A DNA stretch of 64,000 nucleotides from Sphingomonas sp. CFBP 8760 (GCF_014841615.1 NZ_JACYUG010000014.1:1-64000); one strand, 5' to 3'; counted from the first letter of the stretch, positions 53,279 to 63,244 are shown. Translations and numbers: made by a program. The notes: a model not told the origin generated them from the letters alone.

Positions 53279-53554
53279 TCAGCGGCGATCCTGAAAATCG
53301 GCACGTCGCGTGATGAAGAAGCGGTCATCGTAGAAGCGGATCAGCATGGTCATGCCGCTTGCCGCGGCTCCGGTCCAGCACAGGATCACCATGAGGGATG
53401 AGCCAAGCAGGAGATCGACGGCAAGACCGGCAAAAAGCAGCACGACGCATAGCCAAGCCAAGCGGCGTCCGCTGTTCCAGTTACGCCGTTCGAAACCCAT
53501 CAAACGGTTGCCCTCTGCCCACTCGGCCATGATCCTGTCGCTGCGCTGTTTCAT
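53279..53554 (-). CDS. small inner-membrane protein
   Basis: A 91-residue protein with two adjacent membrane helices (LAWLCVVLLFAGLAVDLLLG and SLMVILCWTGAAASGMTMLI) between charged ends. Its ATG lies 1 nt after the stop of the Xre-type regulator gene, so the two are one operon. No family recognised. Confidence 0.65.
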   Translation of the reverse strand: MKQRSDRIMAEWAEGNRLMGFERRNWNSGRRLAWLCVVLLFAGLAVDLLLGSSLMVILCWTGAAASGMTMLIRFYDDRFFITRRADFQDRR

Positions 53555-53555
53555 G

Positions 53556-53981
53556 TCAGTCCCCTTGCGATAGCGCGAGTAGCATATGCCGCAGGCGCCG
53601 GCGTGTGTCAGCATCGGCATCGTCGCCTTCGTCGTAGAGCGAGCGGGCCAATACCTGGCAGCGACCGGGCTTGAGGCGCAAGCCGACGTCGACGCGGAGC
53701 GCTTCGATCATCGCCAGCAGCCGGTCGTACCGCTCCCACTCGACGGGGCCGTGATAGCGGGTGGGCGTGGTATCGGTGCCGAAGACCAGCCAGCCGGCAT
53801 CGATCTCATGATCGCGGCACAGCTGACGCACCACGCCAAGCGGCGGTTCGACCACATCCTTTTCCCAGCTGATCAGCGACCGGGTGGAGAAACCCAGCGC
53901 TTGCGCCAGTGCATCCTGACCCATTCCCGCCACGCGACGGATCGCCTTGATGCGGCCCCCGAGGGTTGAAAGCCCACTCAT
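53556..53981 (-). CDS. Xre-family transcriptional regulator
   Basis: A 141-residue protein with an N-terminal helix-turn-helix (GGRIKAIRRVAGMGQDALAQALGFSTRSLISWEKD) and a C-terminal half of unknown fold. It is divergent from the mobilisation genes and probably controls them or itself through the short shared gap (53982-54093), which contains two small inverted repeats. Confidence 0.8.
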   Translation of the reverse strand: MSGLSTLGGRIKAIRRVAGMGQDALAQALGFSTRSLISWEKDVVEPPLGVVRQLCRDHEIDAGWLVFGTDTTPTRYHGPVEWERYDRLLAMIEALRVDVGLRLKPGRCQVLARSLYDEGDDADADTRRRLRHMLLALSQGD

Positions 53982-54093
53982 TCAAAGCTCATTGACATGA
54001 AGACTGCTTCACCTAGCGTAAGATAAACAACTGTGAGTGTATCCGGTCACGCTTTCGGAAGCGATGGTCTGACGCAAAGGGGGAAGACGGAGC
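53982..54093. promoter_or_regulatory. candidate oriT / shared regulatory region
   Basis: This 112-bp gap between the regulator and the mobilisation operon holds TGAAG-ACTG-CTTCA (53998-54011) and CGCTT-TCGG-AAGCG (54050-54063). Short hairpins next to mobC/relaxase genes are typical of transfer origins. They might instead be regulator operators. The assignment is positional. Confidence 0.35.
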
Positions 54094-54930
54094 ATGTCGA
54101 GGACTATCCAGGTCAACATACGAGTGACGCCCGAGGAGCATGCCCGGCTGCTGAAATGCGCTGGCGATGCCGGCCTCGAACGCGGCGTATTTACCCGCGG
54201 CCTCGTCATGGAAGGTCTCGATCGCATAGCCGGCGGTGAGCCCATGGTCCAACGCACGCTGCCCGGACCCGGTCACCTCGTCGCTATGGACGCCATGCTC
54301 AACAAGGCGATCATGGAAGTCGAACGCTTCGCCAACAAATGGGCCGCCCATGAGGCAGAGCTGCTCTCGCTGGAGCGCAAGGATCAACTCGCGATGCATT
54401 CCGCGCGGGTCGAGTTCCTCAACGGCTTCCCTGAACGCATCTCCCGCAGCCTGGAGCCGATCAAGAAGGAGATGACGGCGATGAAGGCCGCGATCACGGA
54501 CCAGCCGCGTCTCGATGCCATCGATAAAAAGCAGGCGGAGCTTGTCGAGGCGGTGCGGGAGAATACCGAGGCGATCAAGGAAGTCCGAGAGGATCCACGC
54601 ACGGTGACGGGTCTCGTGCTGGGTGACGACCGCTTCTGGTCATCGGCGTCCATCTGCCTGTGGAGCCTGTTTATGGCAGGTGTCGGCGCCTTGTTCATCA
54701 TCGGGTTGAGTATGTCCGTGCCCGCGGTTGGTATACCCTTGGCGCACAAGATGGCAGCGGGAGACGCCGAGTTCTGCCGGCTGGTTCGTTATCACTTCGA
54801 AGCCGAAATCTGCCAGGTGCCGGTCGGCCATCGCACCGATCCGATCGTGAAACCGGCAGCGGCACCGGCAGCGGGCAAGGGCTCCCGCACCAAGGCAGGC
54901 GCGGCATCAGCCAAGGTGAAACGCTCATGA
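54094..54930 (+). CDS. relaxosome accessory protein (RHH N-terminus, membrane segment)
   Basis: A 278-residue protein. The start (MSRTIQVNIRVTPEEHARLLKCAGDAGL) is a MobC/RHH-type DNA-binding module; then a long coiled-coil (about 70-165), one or two membrane helices (SSASICLWSLFMAGVGALFIIGLSMSVPAVG) and a basic Ala/Lys tail. It probably holds the relaxase at oriT near the membrane. Its stop overlaps the relaxase start (ATGA). Confidence 0.7.
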   Translation: MSRTIQVNIRVTPEEHARLLKCAGDAGLERGVFTRGLVMEGLDRIAGGEPMVQRTLPGPGHLVAMDAMLNKAIMEVERFANKWAAHEAELLSLERKDQLAMHSARVEFLNGFPERISRSLEPIKKEMTAMKAAITDQPRLDAIDKKQAELVEAVRENTEAIKEVREDPRTVTGLVLGDDRFWSSASICLWSLFMAGVGALFIIGLSMSVPAVGIPLAHKMAAGDAEFCRLVRYHFEAEICQVPVGHRTDPIVKPAAAPAAGKGSRTKAGAASAKVKRS

Positions 54931-57900
54931 TCTCGGTCAGCGCTGTCTCCTCCGCCGGCAATGCCGCGAGCTATTATGCGAAGGACAACTACTACACCAT
55001 CGATCAGGCCGAGGGGGCGAGCGCCTGGGCGGGGGAGGGGGCGACCGCACTCGGCCTTGAAGGTGCGGTCGACGCCGACCGCTTCGAGGCAGTGCTGGAA
55101 GGCCGCCTGCCCGACGGCAGCGTGATCGATGCGAGGCGCGGTGAGCATCGCCCCGGCTGGGACCTGACCATGTCGGTGCCCAAATCGGTCTCGATCCTGG
55201 CGCTGGTCGGGGGCGATGCCCGGCTGATTGCCGCGGTGCGCGAAGCGGCAACGGCAACGCTCGGCTGGATCGAGCGCAACATCGTCGAGGCCAGGGTATC
55301 GACCGCTGAGGGGCAGCGGGCGGTGCGTACCGGTAACGTGCTGGCCGCGACATTTCTCCATGACGTGAACCGCAACGGTGAGCCGCAGCTGCATGCCCAT
55401 AACGTGCTCGCCAATGCCACCCGGATGGCGGACGGCAGCTGGAAGGCACTGCACTCCGACGCATTGTACCAGCGTCAGCACGTCATGGGCGCGGTCTTTG
55501 CCTCCACCTTGCGCGCCCGTGTTGAGGCGCTGGGCTATGCGACGATGCCCGCACAGAACCCGATCGATGCAGCATTCGACATCGCGGGTGTGCCGCGCGG
55601 CGTGGTCGAGACGTTCTCGACACGCTCGGGTGAGATCGACGCTCACCTGGAAGCGCTTGGACGCGAGGGAACCGCGCGCGAACGCGAACTGGCGACGCTG
55701 GCGACCCGGGACGCCAAGACCCCCGAGGTGGCGCCAGCACTCCGCGCGGAAGGGTGGCGGGCTTTGGCGGCGAAGAATGGTTTCGACGCAAGCCGGCTGG
55801 TGGGGGAGGCGCTTGCCCGGTCGGGGCGAGCGGAGACGATTTGGACACGAACGATGCGCGGCGTACGCGGGGTCGGGGAACGGGGGCTCGCCGTCGTGGC
55901 GCGGATGGGGCTTTCCCCACGTGACGGTGATCCCCTCGTACCCGAACGGCTCGGGCGTCTTGACCCGGTTCGCTATGCCGCGGCGCAGGCGGTCGCCTCG
56001 GCGGCCCGTGATCTTGGGGAGAGTGAAGCCGCGTTCGACCGGCTCGACCTGATCCGCGCTGCCCTCGAGCGTGGTGGACCGGTCACGGTCGGTGATGTCG
56101 AGGCACGCATCGCGCTCCTGGAGGGCAAGGGCCTACTGTTGGGTGACGGCGACCGTATGATGACCACCGAGAGCGCCGTGCGCCTCGAGCAGGCCTATCT
56201 GGCCGGTATTGAGGCGGGGAGGGGGCAAGCGGTACCGATCGTGTCACCGAGCGCTGCCGTGTCCGCCGCGCAGGAGGCGGCGCGCGAGCTGGGCCTGCGC
56301 CCGCTCAATTCCGGCCAGCAGGCCGCAGCGGTACTGATCCTGTCGTCGACCGACCGGGTGGTGAACATTCAGGGCGGTCCCGGTCGCGGCAAGTCGGCAG
56401 CTTTGGCGCCGGTTACCGCGATCGCGAAGGCGCAGGGGCATCATGTCATCGGGCTCGCCATCGCCAGCCGTACCGCGACTGCGCTGGGGCGTGACACGGG
56501 CGCGGAGACGAGCACGGTGGCCCGCTTCCTGGCGCGTCATGCCCGGGTGATCGACGGCACCGCGAGCGCTGCCCAGCTTGCCCGCGTCACCGCCGAACTG
56601 GAAGGCGCGGTGATCATGGTCGAGGAGGCCAGCCAGGTCGGCACCAGCGACATGGAGCGCATCGTCCGTCTCGCCGACATGACCGGCGCCGCCCGGCTGG
56701 TCCAGATCGGCGACAGCCGCCAACTGGGCGCGATTGCAGCTGGCAGGCCGTTCGAGGATAGCCAGCGCGCCGGGCATGCGACCGCGCACATCACCGAGAA
56801 CCTACGATCGCGCTCCGATCAGATGAAGGGGATCGTCGCCGCACTCGACGGCAAGGACCTGTCCACGGTGTTCGAGCTGTTGAAGCCCGACACGACCGAG
56901 GTAGCCGCAGGGGATGTCGCGCGGGCTGCCGCTGCCCGGTGGGCGGCGCTGCCCAAGGAGATACGCGACAACACGCTGTTGCTCACCGCCGGTCGGGCGA
57001 TGCGCAGCGAGGCCAATCAGGCGGTGCAGGCCGAATTGAAGGCAACCGGCGAGATCGCGAGCATCGGCACCCGCATCGAGGTGCTCGACCGGGTCAATGC
57101 AACCCGGGAGGGTGCCCGGCTCATGAAGGGCTATCAGCCGGGCCGGGTGGTGGAAATCCGTACCAATCTACCGTCGCAGGGTTTCGCCCGTGGCGAGCGA
57201 GGTGTCGTGAAAACGGTTGAGGGCGGACGGGTACGCCTCGAGATGCAAGGCGGCGGAGAAAAGCATCTGCAGCCCGGCCGGTTGGCGAAGAACCTCAAAT
57301 ACGATGCCGTCACGATCTACCAGCCCAAGCAGATCGAACTCCATGCCGGCGACCGCATCCGCTGGACCGACAACGATCATGACCGCAAGCTGAGTAACGC
57401 TGACATGGCCCGTGTTGAGGAGGTGGGTGCCGGCAGGCTTGTCGCCTCATCGCTCGTTGACGGCACCGTGCATGAACTGAAAGCGGGGGATCGCATAGTC
57501 GAGCGGCTCGATCTGGCGTACGCGATCAACGTCCATATCGCGCAGGGCGTCACCACCGACCATGGCATGCTGGCGTTGCGCTCGAGCGAGCGCCGCCTGC
57601 TAAGCGAGCGCTCGTTTCTCGTCGCCTTGACCCGCATCGCCGACAAGGTGGCGCTGATCGTCGACGATGGTCGTGCGATAGAGCGCGGCGTCGCGCGCAA
57701 TGCCGGCGACAAGACCTCCGCGTTGGAGACGATCGGGCGGGCGGAGATGGGTGCGACGATTCGGATGCCGGTATCATCGCCGGCGATCGATACTGCGGTC
57801 GAGCGCTATGCGCATCTGTTCCTCATCGCCGAGCAGCGGGCAATCGACGGCCGACCCACATCGATGGCCCAGGAACGCGAGCTTAGCGTAGCCGCCGCGG

Positions 57901-58286
57901 CGCTTGACCGGGTACGCGTGAACGGCGCGGGGGATTTGCAGATCGTGCTCGACCGTGAGCTTGGGTCGCCAGGCACCGTATGGAACGACCTCGGTCGCTT
58001 GACCCAGGCATGGCGGCAGGAAGGGCAGGTACGCACCGATCGTGGCACCTATGCCGAGCGGTTCGTCACGGACTGGAAAGCGGTGTCGGCCGACAGCATG
58101 GCAGCGACGACCAACCGTAGCGAGGCGATCGTCGAACGGCGCCAGGAGCGGCTTGAAGACCGCATGTTGCGCGAGCCGGCGCTGGAACGCGCGCTTGACC
58201 GTGCGATGCCGGAACGTCAGCTTCGGATCGAGGAGCCGGAATCCGGGGGGCGGGTGCGAGAGCGCGATTTCGGCATGGACATGTAG
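54927..58286 (+). CDS. traA: MobF-family conjugative relaxase-helicase (TrwC/TraI-like)
   Basis: An 1119-residue protein. Relaxase domain: paired tyrosines Y16-Y17 and Y22-Y23, the three-His site H145, H156, H158 (FLHDVNRNGEPQLHAHN). Helicase domain from about residue 455: Walker A GGPGRGKS (483-490), Walker B-like VIMVEEASQ, late FLVALTRI. It nicks oriT and unwinds the transferred strand. The glycine-rich Walker A (GRGKS) differs from the usual AGTGKT. No coupling protein or type IV secretion genes are in the window, so transfer machinery must be elsewhere or supplied in trans. Confidence 0.92.
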   Translation: MISVSAVSSAGNAASYYAKDNYYTIDQAEGASAWAGEGATALGLEGAVDADRFEAVLEGRLPDGSVIDARRGEHRPGWDLTMSVPKSVSILALVGGDARLIAAVREAATATLGWIERNIVEARVSTAEGQRAVRTGNVLAATFLHDVNRNGEPQLHAHNVLANATRMADGSWKALHSDALYQRQHVMGAVFASTLRARVEALGYATMPAQNPIDAAFDIAGVPRGVVETFSTRSGEIDAHLEALGREGTARERELATLATRDAKTPEVAPALRAEGWRALAAKNGFDASRLVGEALARSGRAETIWTRTMRGVRGVGERGLAVVARMGLSPRDGDPLVPERLGRLDPVRYAAAQAVASAARDLGESEAAFDRLDLIRAALERGGPVTVGDVEARIALLEGKGLLLGDGDRMMTTESAVRLEQAYLAGIEAGRGQAVPIVSPSAAVSAAQEAARELGLRPLNSGQQAAAVLILSSTDRVVNIQGGPGRGKSAALAPVTAIAKAQGHHVIGLAIASRTATALGRDTGAETSTVARFLARHARVIDGTASAAQLARVTAELEGAVIMVEEASQVGTSDMERIVRLADMTGAARLVQIGDSRQLGAIAAGRPFEDSQRAGHATAHITENLRSRSDQMKGIVAALDGKDLSTVFELLKPDTTEVAAGDVARAAAARWAALPKEIRDNTLLLTAGRAMRSEANQAVQAELKATGEIASIGTRIEVLDRVNATREGARLMKGYQPGRVVEIRTNLPSQGFARGERGVVKTVEGGRVRLEMQGGGEKHLQPGRLAKNLKYDAVTIYQPKQIELHAGDRIRWTDNDHDRKLSNADMARVEEVGAGRLVASSLVDGTVHELKAGDRIVERLDLAYAINVHIAQGVTTDHGMLALRSSERRLLSERSFLVALTRIADKVALIVDDGRAIERGVARNAGDKTSALETIGRAEMGATIRMPVSSPAIDTAVERYAHLFLIAEQRAIDGRPTSMAQERELSVAAAALDRVRVNGAGDLQIVLDRELGSPGTVWNDLGRLTQAWRQEGQVRTDRGTYAERFVTDWKAVSADSMAATTNRSEAIVERRQERLEDRMLREPALERALDRAMPERQLRIEEPESGGRVRERDFGMDM

Positions 58287-58550
58287 GCTGGTGGAGCCAG
58301 TCATTGTGTTCTTCACGAGAAGCGATTTCGCCGATGTCGCCAGCACCCGCGTTCACCGGCCCGCCAAGCAGTTCCAAAGCCGCCGCGGATGGGATATTCG
58401 GCAACCGTACCAAAGATGACGGCCCCTTTTATGATAGGTGGCTCATGAAATTTGAACAGTGGCGATAAGGAATAGTCGTTCTGACAAAGGCCATATTGGC
58501 CGCGAGCAGGAGGCAAGATGGGCAATCGACCGCGCTGAAATTATAGCTCG

Positions 58551-59215
58551 GTGTTCAAGGCCAAGGTAACACTGGCTGCCGTGAGAGGCGAGAAGATGCT
58601 GACCAAGCGCAGCAGTATGACGTGCATCCGAACCTCATCAACCAGCGGCGGGCACAGCTGTTGGACGGCGCGGCGGACGTGTTCGGTGCGGAGCCGGCCG
58701 CAGGAGAAGCTACGGTTGACGCGACGACACTGCACGCAAAGCTCGGCAAGCCGATGCTAGCGAATGATTTTTTTGGCTAGTGCGCTCGGGAAGGCTGGTC
58801 TGTTGTCGAGTTAAAAACAATGATCGACCGTAGTCATTCGTTGTTGTTGGTTGCCCAAACGCGACAGCTCGGCAGCATCTACTATCTGCCACCGGGCGGT
58901 ATCCCTGGCTGATCTGACGATCATGCGGCGGATAGACGAACGTCACCGGCTCTGTCCGTTCGCCGGCAGCCGGATGCTGCGCGATCTGCTTCGGCAGGAA
59001 GGCTTGGTTGCGGGACGAATGTCTCAACGAGACGCTGTTCGTGTCGCTCGGTCATGCCCGCTCGGTGCTGCGGCTGGCGCGACGACTACAACCACGTGCG
59101 ACCGCATAGCGGGATAGGCGGGCTGACGCCCGCCGATGCTGCCGGGCGGGTTGCGCAACACCGCCCTGAGGGGCATCATACCAACCCCGGACTCCAGTTA
59201 CGACTGGTAGAGCTT
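58551..59215 (+). pseudogene. decayed IS3-family transposase genes
   Basis: OrfA remnants read FKAKVTLAAVRGEKMLT and, after a frame change, AQQYDVHPNLINQRRAQLLDGAADVFGAEP. OrfB remnants read LADLTIMRRIDERHRLCPFAGSRMLRDLLRQEGL, then a deletion removes most of the catalytic core, and the end reads WRDDYNHVRPHSGIGGLTPADAAGRV. Multiple stops and frame changes show the element is dead. The 260 bp before it (58287-58550) contain no clear gene. Confidence 0.75.
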
Positions 59216-59339
59216 TGGGGAGCACGTCACTCGATCCAGACTGTCATAGTCGATGGATCATGCAGAAGGGGGCAGTTCAATTACTCTGATCAGATTGGAG
59301 TATATCTCACTCACCGGCGACTATCGCTGTAACACCAAA

Positions 59340-59556
59340 GACCGTCCTCTATCCGGTCGGATCAGGCCGTTGCGCATACCAGCATCATTGCTTGCAGTGT
59401 AGCACTACCCGGAAGTTTGCTTATCTTTCACGCTTGGCGTACGTAAATCCCACTTCCGTGTCGTACCCCCTAATACGGCAAGGGAGTATCCATCGGCTAT
59501 ACGAACCAAGGCAAGTTGCCTATTTTTAGTGATGACAAATAAATAGTTCGAGGTCG
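59340..59556. other. AT-rich gap before the beta-helix gene
   Basis: Noticeably lower GC than the rest of the window. No gene or repeat seen; probable promoter region. It may be the left edge of the glycan locus that continues past the window end. Confidence 0.4.
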
Positions 59557-60720
59557 TTGCGAGTGTCTTTTATCCATAAAACTAATAGCTTATTGATACG
59601 CCGTAGAGGTGTGACGGGGCTTGTATTGATGTCCTTTGGTCTCCTGACAATTGGTCGACGCACACAAGCACGCCCTGTGGCAAACGCGATACTGCTTACT
59701 CAGGTGAAGTTGGAAAGCTTTCGCGATCCCGTTCGTCCGGAAACGATCAGGTTGCCTGCGGGTATCTTCGAATGCACCGGATTGACGATCGGATCAAATA
59801 CGCGGCTGATCGGCGCCGGTCAGGGCAGAACCGTCCTTTGCCCTACACGCGGAGCAAACCGGCCTGTTCTGGTGAATGCCGATCCGCTGGCCGGTAATAA
59901 CCATATCGAGATACGTGACATCACGATCGATGGTCGTGCTTCCGATCAGGATCGAACGGTCAACGGCATTCAGATGGAAAATGTCACTCAATCCATCTTC
60001 GATCTTGAGGTTAGAAACTGCTTCGGGTCCGGCTTCCTGCTGAGCGGTGGTCGTGCGAACCATTTCGGTCCGACCATGTATTGCCACGGCAACGGCCGTC
60101 GTAGTGCCGGTTATGGTTTGTATATATTCGGATCGAGCGGCAACGTCGTTCGAGGCGGTCGATTCAACGACAATTGCATAGGAATAGCCGTGGAGGCATC
60201 GCGACAGGGTGTCGAAGCCCGCGACAACCGCCTTCTTCAGGTACAATGCACAGCAAATCGCGCCGATTTTGGCCAGTCTGGTGCCGGCATCCATTTTGAG
60301 CAATCGGAAGGTGGTAATTGCGATGGCGGCGTGGTGATCGATCCACGGTGCATCCACTCGACGGGGGTCGGCATCAATAACACCGGCTGCCTGTTGAGGA
60401 TCGATGGAGGTTATTGTGGCGAGAATCGTGAAGCCGGCATCGTCACGATCGCTGCCATTGGCTTCACCTACGATGGCATCGTCTGCAAGGACAACGCACG
60501 GGGCAATTCCACCGGTTATCGTAGCGAGATGCGTTTCGATGATACCGGACTGCAACCGGGCAGCCGCGGAACGGTAACGAATTGCCGGTTGAACGGAACG
60601 GCCCCCGACGGAGGGATGCGGACGATGTCCCGGCATAGTGCCATCCGTTTCATCAACAACAAAGTCATTGGCTATCGTTTTCCCTATATCATGTCGGGTA
60701 TCGCGGATCTGGCAAGCTGA
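59557..60720 (+). CDS. exported right-handed beta-helix protein (pectate lyase/epimerase-like)
   Basis: About 387 residues, from TTG 59557 or GTG 59563. The N-terminus has a membrane/signal segment (GVTGLVLMSFGLLTIG). The body is a parallel beta-helix: GIFECTGLTIGSNTRLIGAGQGRTVL, IEIRDITIDGRA, NGIQMENVTQSIFDLEVRNC and further rungs with Asn ladders. Such proteins are polysaccharide lyases, epimerases or phage-type depolymerases. Its 3' end overlaps the wbuC-like gene by 37 bp on the other strand. GC is lower than in the neighbours. Confidence 0.7.
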   Translation: MRVSFIHKTNSLLIRRRGVTGLVLMSFGLLTIGRRTQARPVANAILLTQVKLESFRDPVRPETIRLPAGIFECTGLTIGSNTRLIGAGQGRTVLCPTRGANRPVLVNADPLAGNNHIEIRDITIDGRASDQDRTVNGIQMENVTQSIFDLEVRNCFGSGFLLSGGRANHFGPTMYCHGNGRRSAGYGLYIFGSSGNVVRGGRFNDNCIGIAVEASRQGVEARDNRLLQVQCTANRADFGQSGAGIHFEQSEGGNCDGGVVIDPRCIHSTGVGINNTGCLLRIDGGYCGENREAGIVTIAAIGFTYDGIVCKDNARGNSTGYRSEMRFDDTGLQPGSRGTVTNCRLNGTAPDGGMRTMSRHSAIRFINNKVIGYRFPYIMSGIADLAS

Positions 60721-61238
60721 TCGCGAACGGCGTCGCTACGCAGCGCAGTTCGCCGCAGGTCGCGAAGATAGGATTGCGCTGCCTCGGCATTTCCCTCGTC
60801 CGGTGCCCATAGCGCGGGTTCCTTTGCCGCCTGCGGATCGAAGGGACCGGCCTTTACTTCAAGCAGGATCGCCTGGTCCGTCAGCGGCACGACGCTATGC
60901 CATGTCAGCGGCGAAACCCTGACCCCGAACGGTGCGCCACGACGCCAATGTGCTTCCGTCGAGAACGGCACGATCGTCGCGATCATACCTGCTTCGTCGA
61001 ACGTCAGCAGCGCCAGGGCGCCGCTGATCGCGACCAGCAATTCCTCTTTGGGGTCCAGTGTGTGCCGATGTGGGCGGATATAGCTGTCGGCGTGCAACGC
61101 GTTGAGGAAACGCTGGCACGGCTCTTCATAACTGTCATGCAGGTTTAGATGCTGCCGACGCCGCGATGACGTCGTGGCGGCAGCCTGAAGTTTTGCCAGC
61201 GTATCTGGACCGAATGCCGTCATGGGGTCCGACACCAT
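60684..61238 (-). CDS. wbuC: WbuC-family cupin
   Basis: A 184-residue cupin metalloprotein. Metal-site pattern RPHRHTLDPKEELLVAISG, then the second cupin box VSPLTWHSVVPL. WbuC genes lie in O-antigen loci next to the FucNAc genes fnlA-fnlB-fnlC, as here. The biochemical role is not established. The ATG at 61223 is an alternative start. Confidence 0.8.
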   Translation of the reverse strand: MVSDPMTAFGPDTLAKLQAAATTSSRRRQHLNLHDSYEEPCQRFLNALHADSYIRPHRHTLDPKEELLVAISGALALLTFDEAGMIATIVPFSTEAHWRRGAPFGVRVSPLTWHSVVPLTDQAILLEVKAGPFDPQAAKEPALWAPDEGNAEAAQSYLRDLRRTALRSDAVRDQLARSAIPDMI

Positions 61239-61257
61239 ATCGCACCGCAGGCTGGTA

Positions 61258-62265
61258 TCACGCCAGTTGATCCTTGATGAAGTCCAGCTTGCGCAGCAAA
61301 TCCATCGTCTGCTCGACGTTCAGCCGTTCCGTATTATGCGAAGTATAATCATCGGACGCCAGCTCTGCCGGCTCTCCTTCCGAGACGTATTTGGTGTAAT
61401 TCAGGTCGCGGGCATCCATCGGCACGCGATAATAAATGCCCATATCTTCTGCCTTGGCCTTTTCTTCGCGCGATAGCAGGGATTCGAACAGTTTTTCGCC
61501 ATGACGCGGTCCGATCACGTTGACCGGGCGATCCGCATCGAACAGGTTCAACAACGCCTGTGCGAGATCGTTCACCGTCGATGCCGGTGCCTTCTGGATG
61601 AACAGGTCCCCCTGTTGCCCATGCGTGAAGGCGTGAAGCACCAAGTCGACAGAATCTTCCAGCGACATCAGGAAGCGCGTCATGTTCGGGTCGGTGACCG
61701 TCAATGGCTTGCCTGATCTGATCTGGTCGACGAACAGGGGGATCACCGATCCACGCGACGCCATGACGTTGCCGTAGCGCGTGGCGCAAAAGACGGTGCC
61801 GCCATCTGTCTGCATGCGCGCCTTGGCGATCATCACCTTTTCCATCATCGCCTTGGAGATGCCCATGGCGTTGATCGGATAGACCGCCTTGTCGGTACTG
61901 AGTACGACCATGCGTTTGACGCCGTGCGTTATCGCGGCGTTCAGCACATTCTCGGTACCCAGTACGTTCGTGCGAACGGCCTCGATCGGAAAGAATTCGC
62001 ACGAAGGAACCTGCTTCAATGCTGCGGCATGGAACACGTAATCGACGCCGCGCATGGCATCGTTGACGCTCTGCTCGTTGCGAACGTCGCCGACATAGAA
62101 CTTCACCTTGGGATTCTGCAGGGCGACACGCATGTCCTCCTGCTTTTTCTCGTCGCGACTGAATACCCGGATTTCCCGCACATCGGAGTTCAGGAAACGT
62201 TTCAGCACGGTATTGCCGAACGACCCCGTACCTCCGGTGATCATCAGGACGGAATTCTCAATCAT
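61258..62265 (-). CDS. fnlA: UDP-GlcNAc 4,6-dehydratase / 5-epimerase (FnlA/WbjB/CapE-like)
   Basis: A 335-residue short-chain dehydrogenase-type enzyme with the ITGGTGSFGNTVLKRFL NAD loop and STDKAVYPINAMGISK active site. FnlA-type enzymes begin UDP-L-FucNAc synthesis from UDP-GlcNAc. The ATG at 62265 (MIENSVLMITGG) is the homologous start; an upstream Met extends the frame but is not protein-like. The reductase gene lies 40 nt upstream. Confidence 0.88.
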   Translation of the reverse strand: MIENSVLMITGGTGSFGNTVLKRFLNSDVREIRVFSRDEKKQEDMRVALQNPKVKFYVGDVRNEQSVNDAMRGVDYVFHAAALKQVPSCEFFPIEAVRTNVLGTENVLNAAITHGVKRMVVLSTDKAVYPINAMGISKAMMEKVMIAKARMQTDGGTVFCATRYGNVMASRGSVIPLFVDQIRSGKPLTVTDPNMTRFLMSLEDSVDLVLHAFTHGQQGDLFIQKAPASTVNDLAQALLNLFDADRPVNVIGPRHGEKLFESLLSREEKAKAEDMGIYYRVPMDARDLNYTKYVSEGEPAELASDDYTSHNTERLNVEQTMDLLRKLDFIKDQLA

Positions 62266-62305
62266 TCTTTCATTCCAATCTGTAGGCGCCGATATCGCCT
62301 GTCTG

Positions 62306-63190
62306 TCAGCGGGTCGGCAGATCGTGCCGCCAGGGATTGGCACGTCGCATATTTCGGATCAACTCCGACCATGGCGCGGGGCGGTAGCCGGTATGATCGC
62401 GGAAGCGTGTCGAATCCAGACTGCGATCAATCACGAGGCGATCGCTCTTCCGGATTGGAATTCTGTGATCGTAAATCTCGGCGAGGAGGCGCAGCAGTTC
62501 GTATTTGGCGATTGGATCGGCCGACACGTGATACAGACCAGTCAGCGAATCATCCGTCAGAACGTATCGACCGATCACCCTAGCCAGTTCGTCGGTCGGC
62601 AATCCACTGAAGATCGCTCGCTCGAAACCATCGACCGCGTCCCGCTGGCTTAGGAACCAGTCGACCAGCGACAAGGAGGTGCCCAGTTCATGCCCGATGA
62701 TCGACGTCCTGAGCGTAACAGCATTGGGATAATCGACCTCACCCAGGTATTTGGACATACCGTACAGGTCCCTGGCATCCGACGGGTCGATTTCGACATA
62801 ATTGCCCCGGTTCCCGGTATAGACGCAATCGGTGCTGACATGGACCAGCCTTGCGCCGGCAAGATCGCACAACCGTGCCAGTCGATGCGGCAGCATGGCA
62901 TTGAGCGGCAGGCTGGCCAGCGGGTCCTTGGCGGCCCCCTGCTGCTTGATGACGCCCACACAGTTGATGACGGCCTCTGGGCGGATTTTGCCCAGCACCG
63001 CGACCAATTGGTCGTCGTCCAGCACATCGATGCCGGGGATCAGCCGCTGGGTCTGCTCTGCCGTGAAATAGCGGAAGCAACCGCTACCACGTACCGTGCC
63101 AAAGACGTCATGATCGAACGGTTCCTCGCCCAGCACCCGCAAGACCGCGTTACCGAGCATCCCCGATGCGCCCAGGATCAGAATTTTCAT
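62306..63190 (-). CDS. SDR-type nucleotide-sugar reductase (FnlB/RmlD-like)
   Basis: A 294-residue enzyme: MKILILGASGMLGNAVLRVLG NADPH loop, STDCVYTGNRGNY and YGMSKYLGE (YxxxK). It lacks the C-terminal cupin present in the longer FnlB/CapF enzymes. With FnlA and WbuC it likely performs the C-4/C-3 reduction step toward UDP-L-FucNAc; dTDP-rhamnose synthesis is less likely because no rmlA/B/C is present. Confidence 0.78.
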   Translation of the reverse strand: MKILILGASGMLGNAVLRVLGEEPFDHDVFGTVRGSGCFRYFTAEQTQRLIPGIDVLDDDQLVAVLGKIRPEAVINCVGVIKQQGAAKDPLASLPLNAMLPHRLARLCDLAGARLVHVSTDCVYTGNRGNYVEIDPSDARDLYGMSKYLGEVDYPNAVTLRTSIIGHELGTSLSLVDWFLSQRDAVDGFERAIFSGLPTDELARVIGRYVLTDDSLTGLYHVSADPIAKYELLRLLAEIYDHRIPIRKSDRLVIDRSLDSTRFRDHTGYRPAPWSELIRNMRRANPWRHDLPTR

Positions 63191-63244
63191 CGTCTGTTTC
63201 TTCTTCTGTGAGGCTTGCAATGCCCGTTGTTCACGCAGGCGTGC

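Noticed and set aside
58551..59332. Functional IS3-family element
   Set aside because: Frame changes, stops and a large internal deletion remove the catalytic core.
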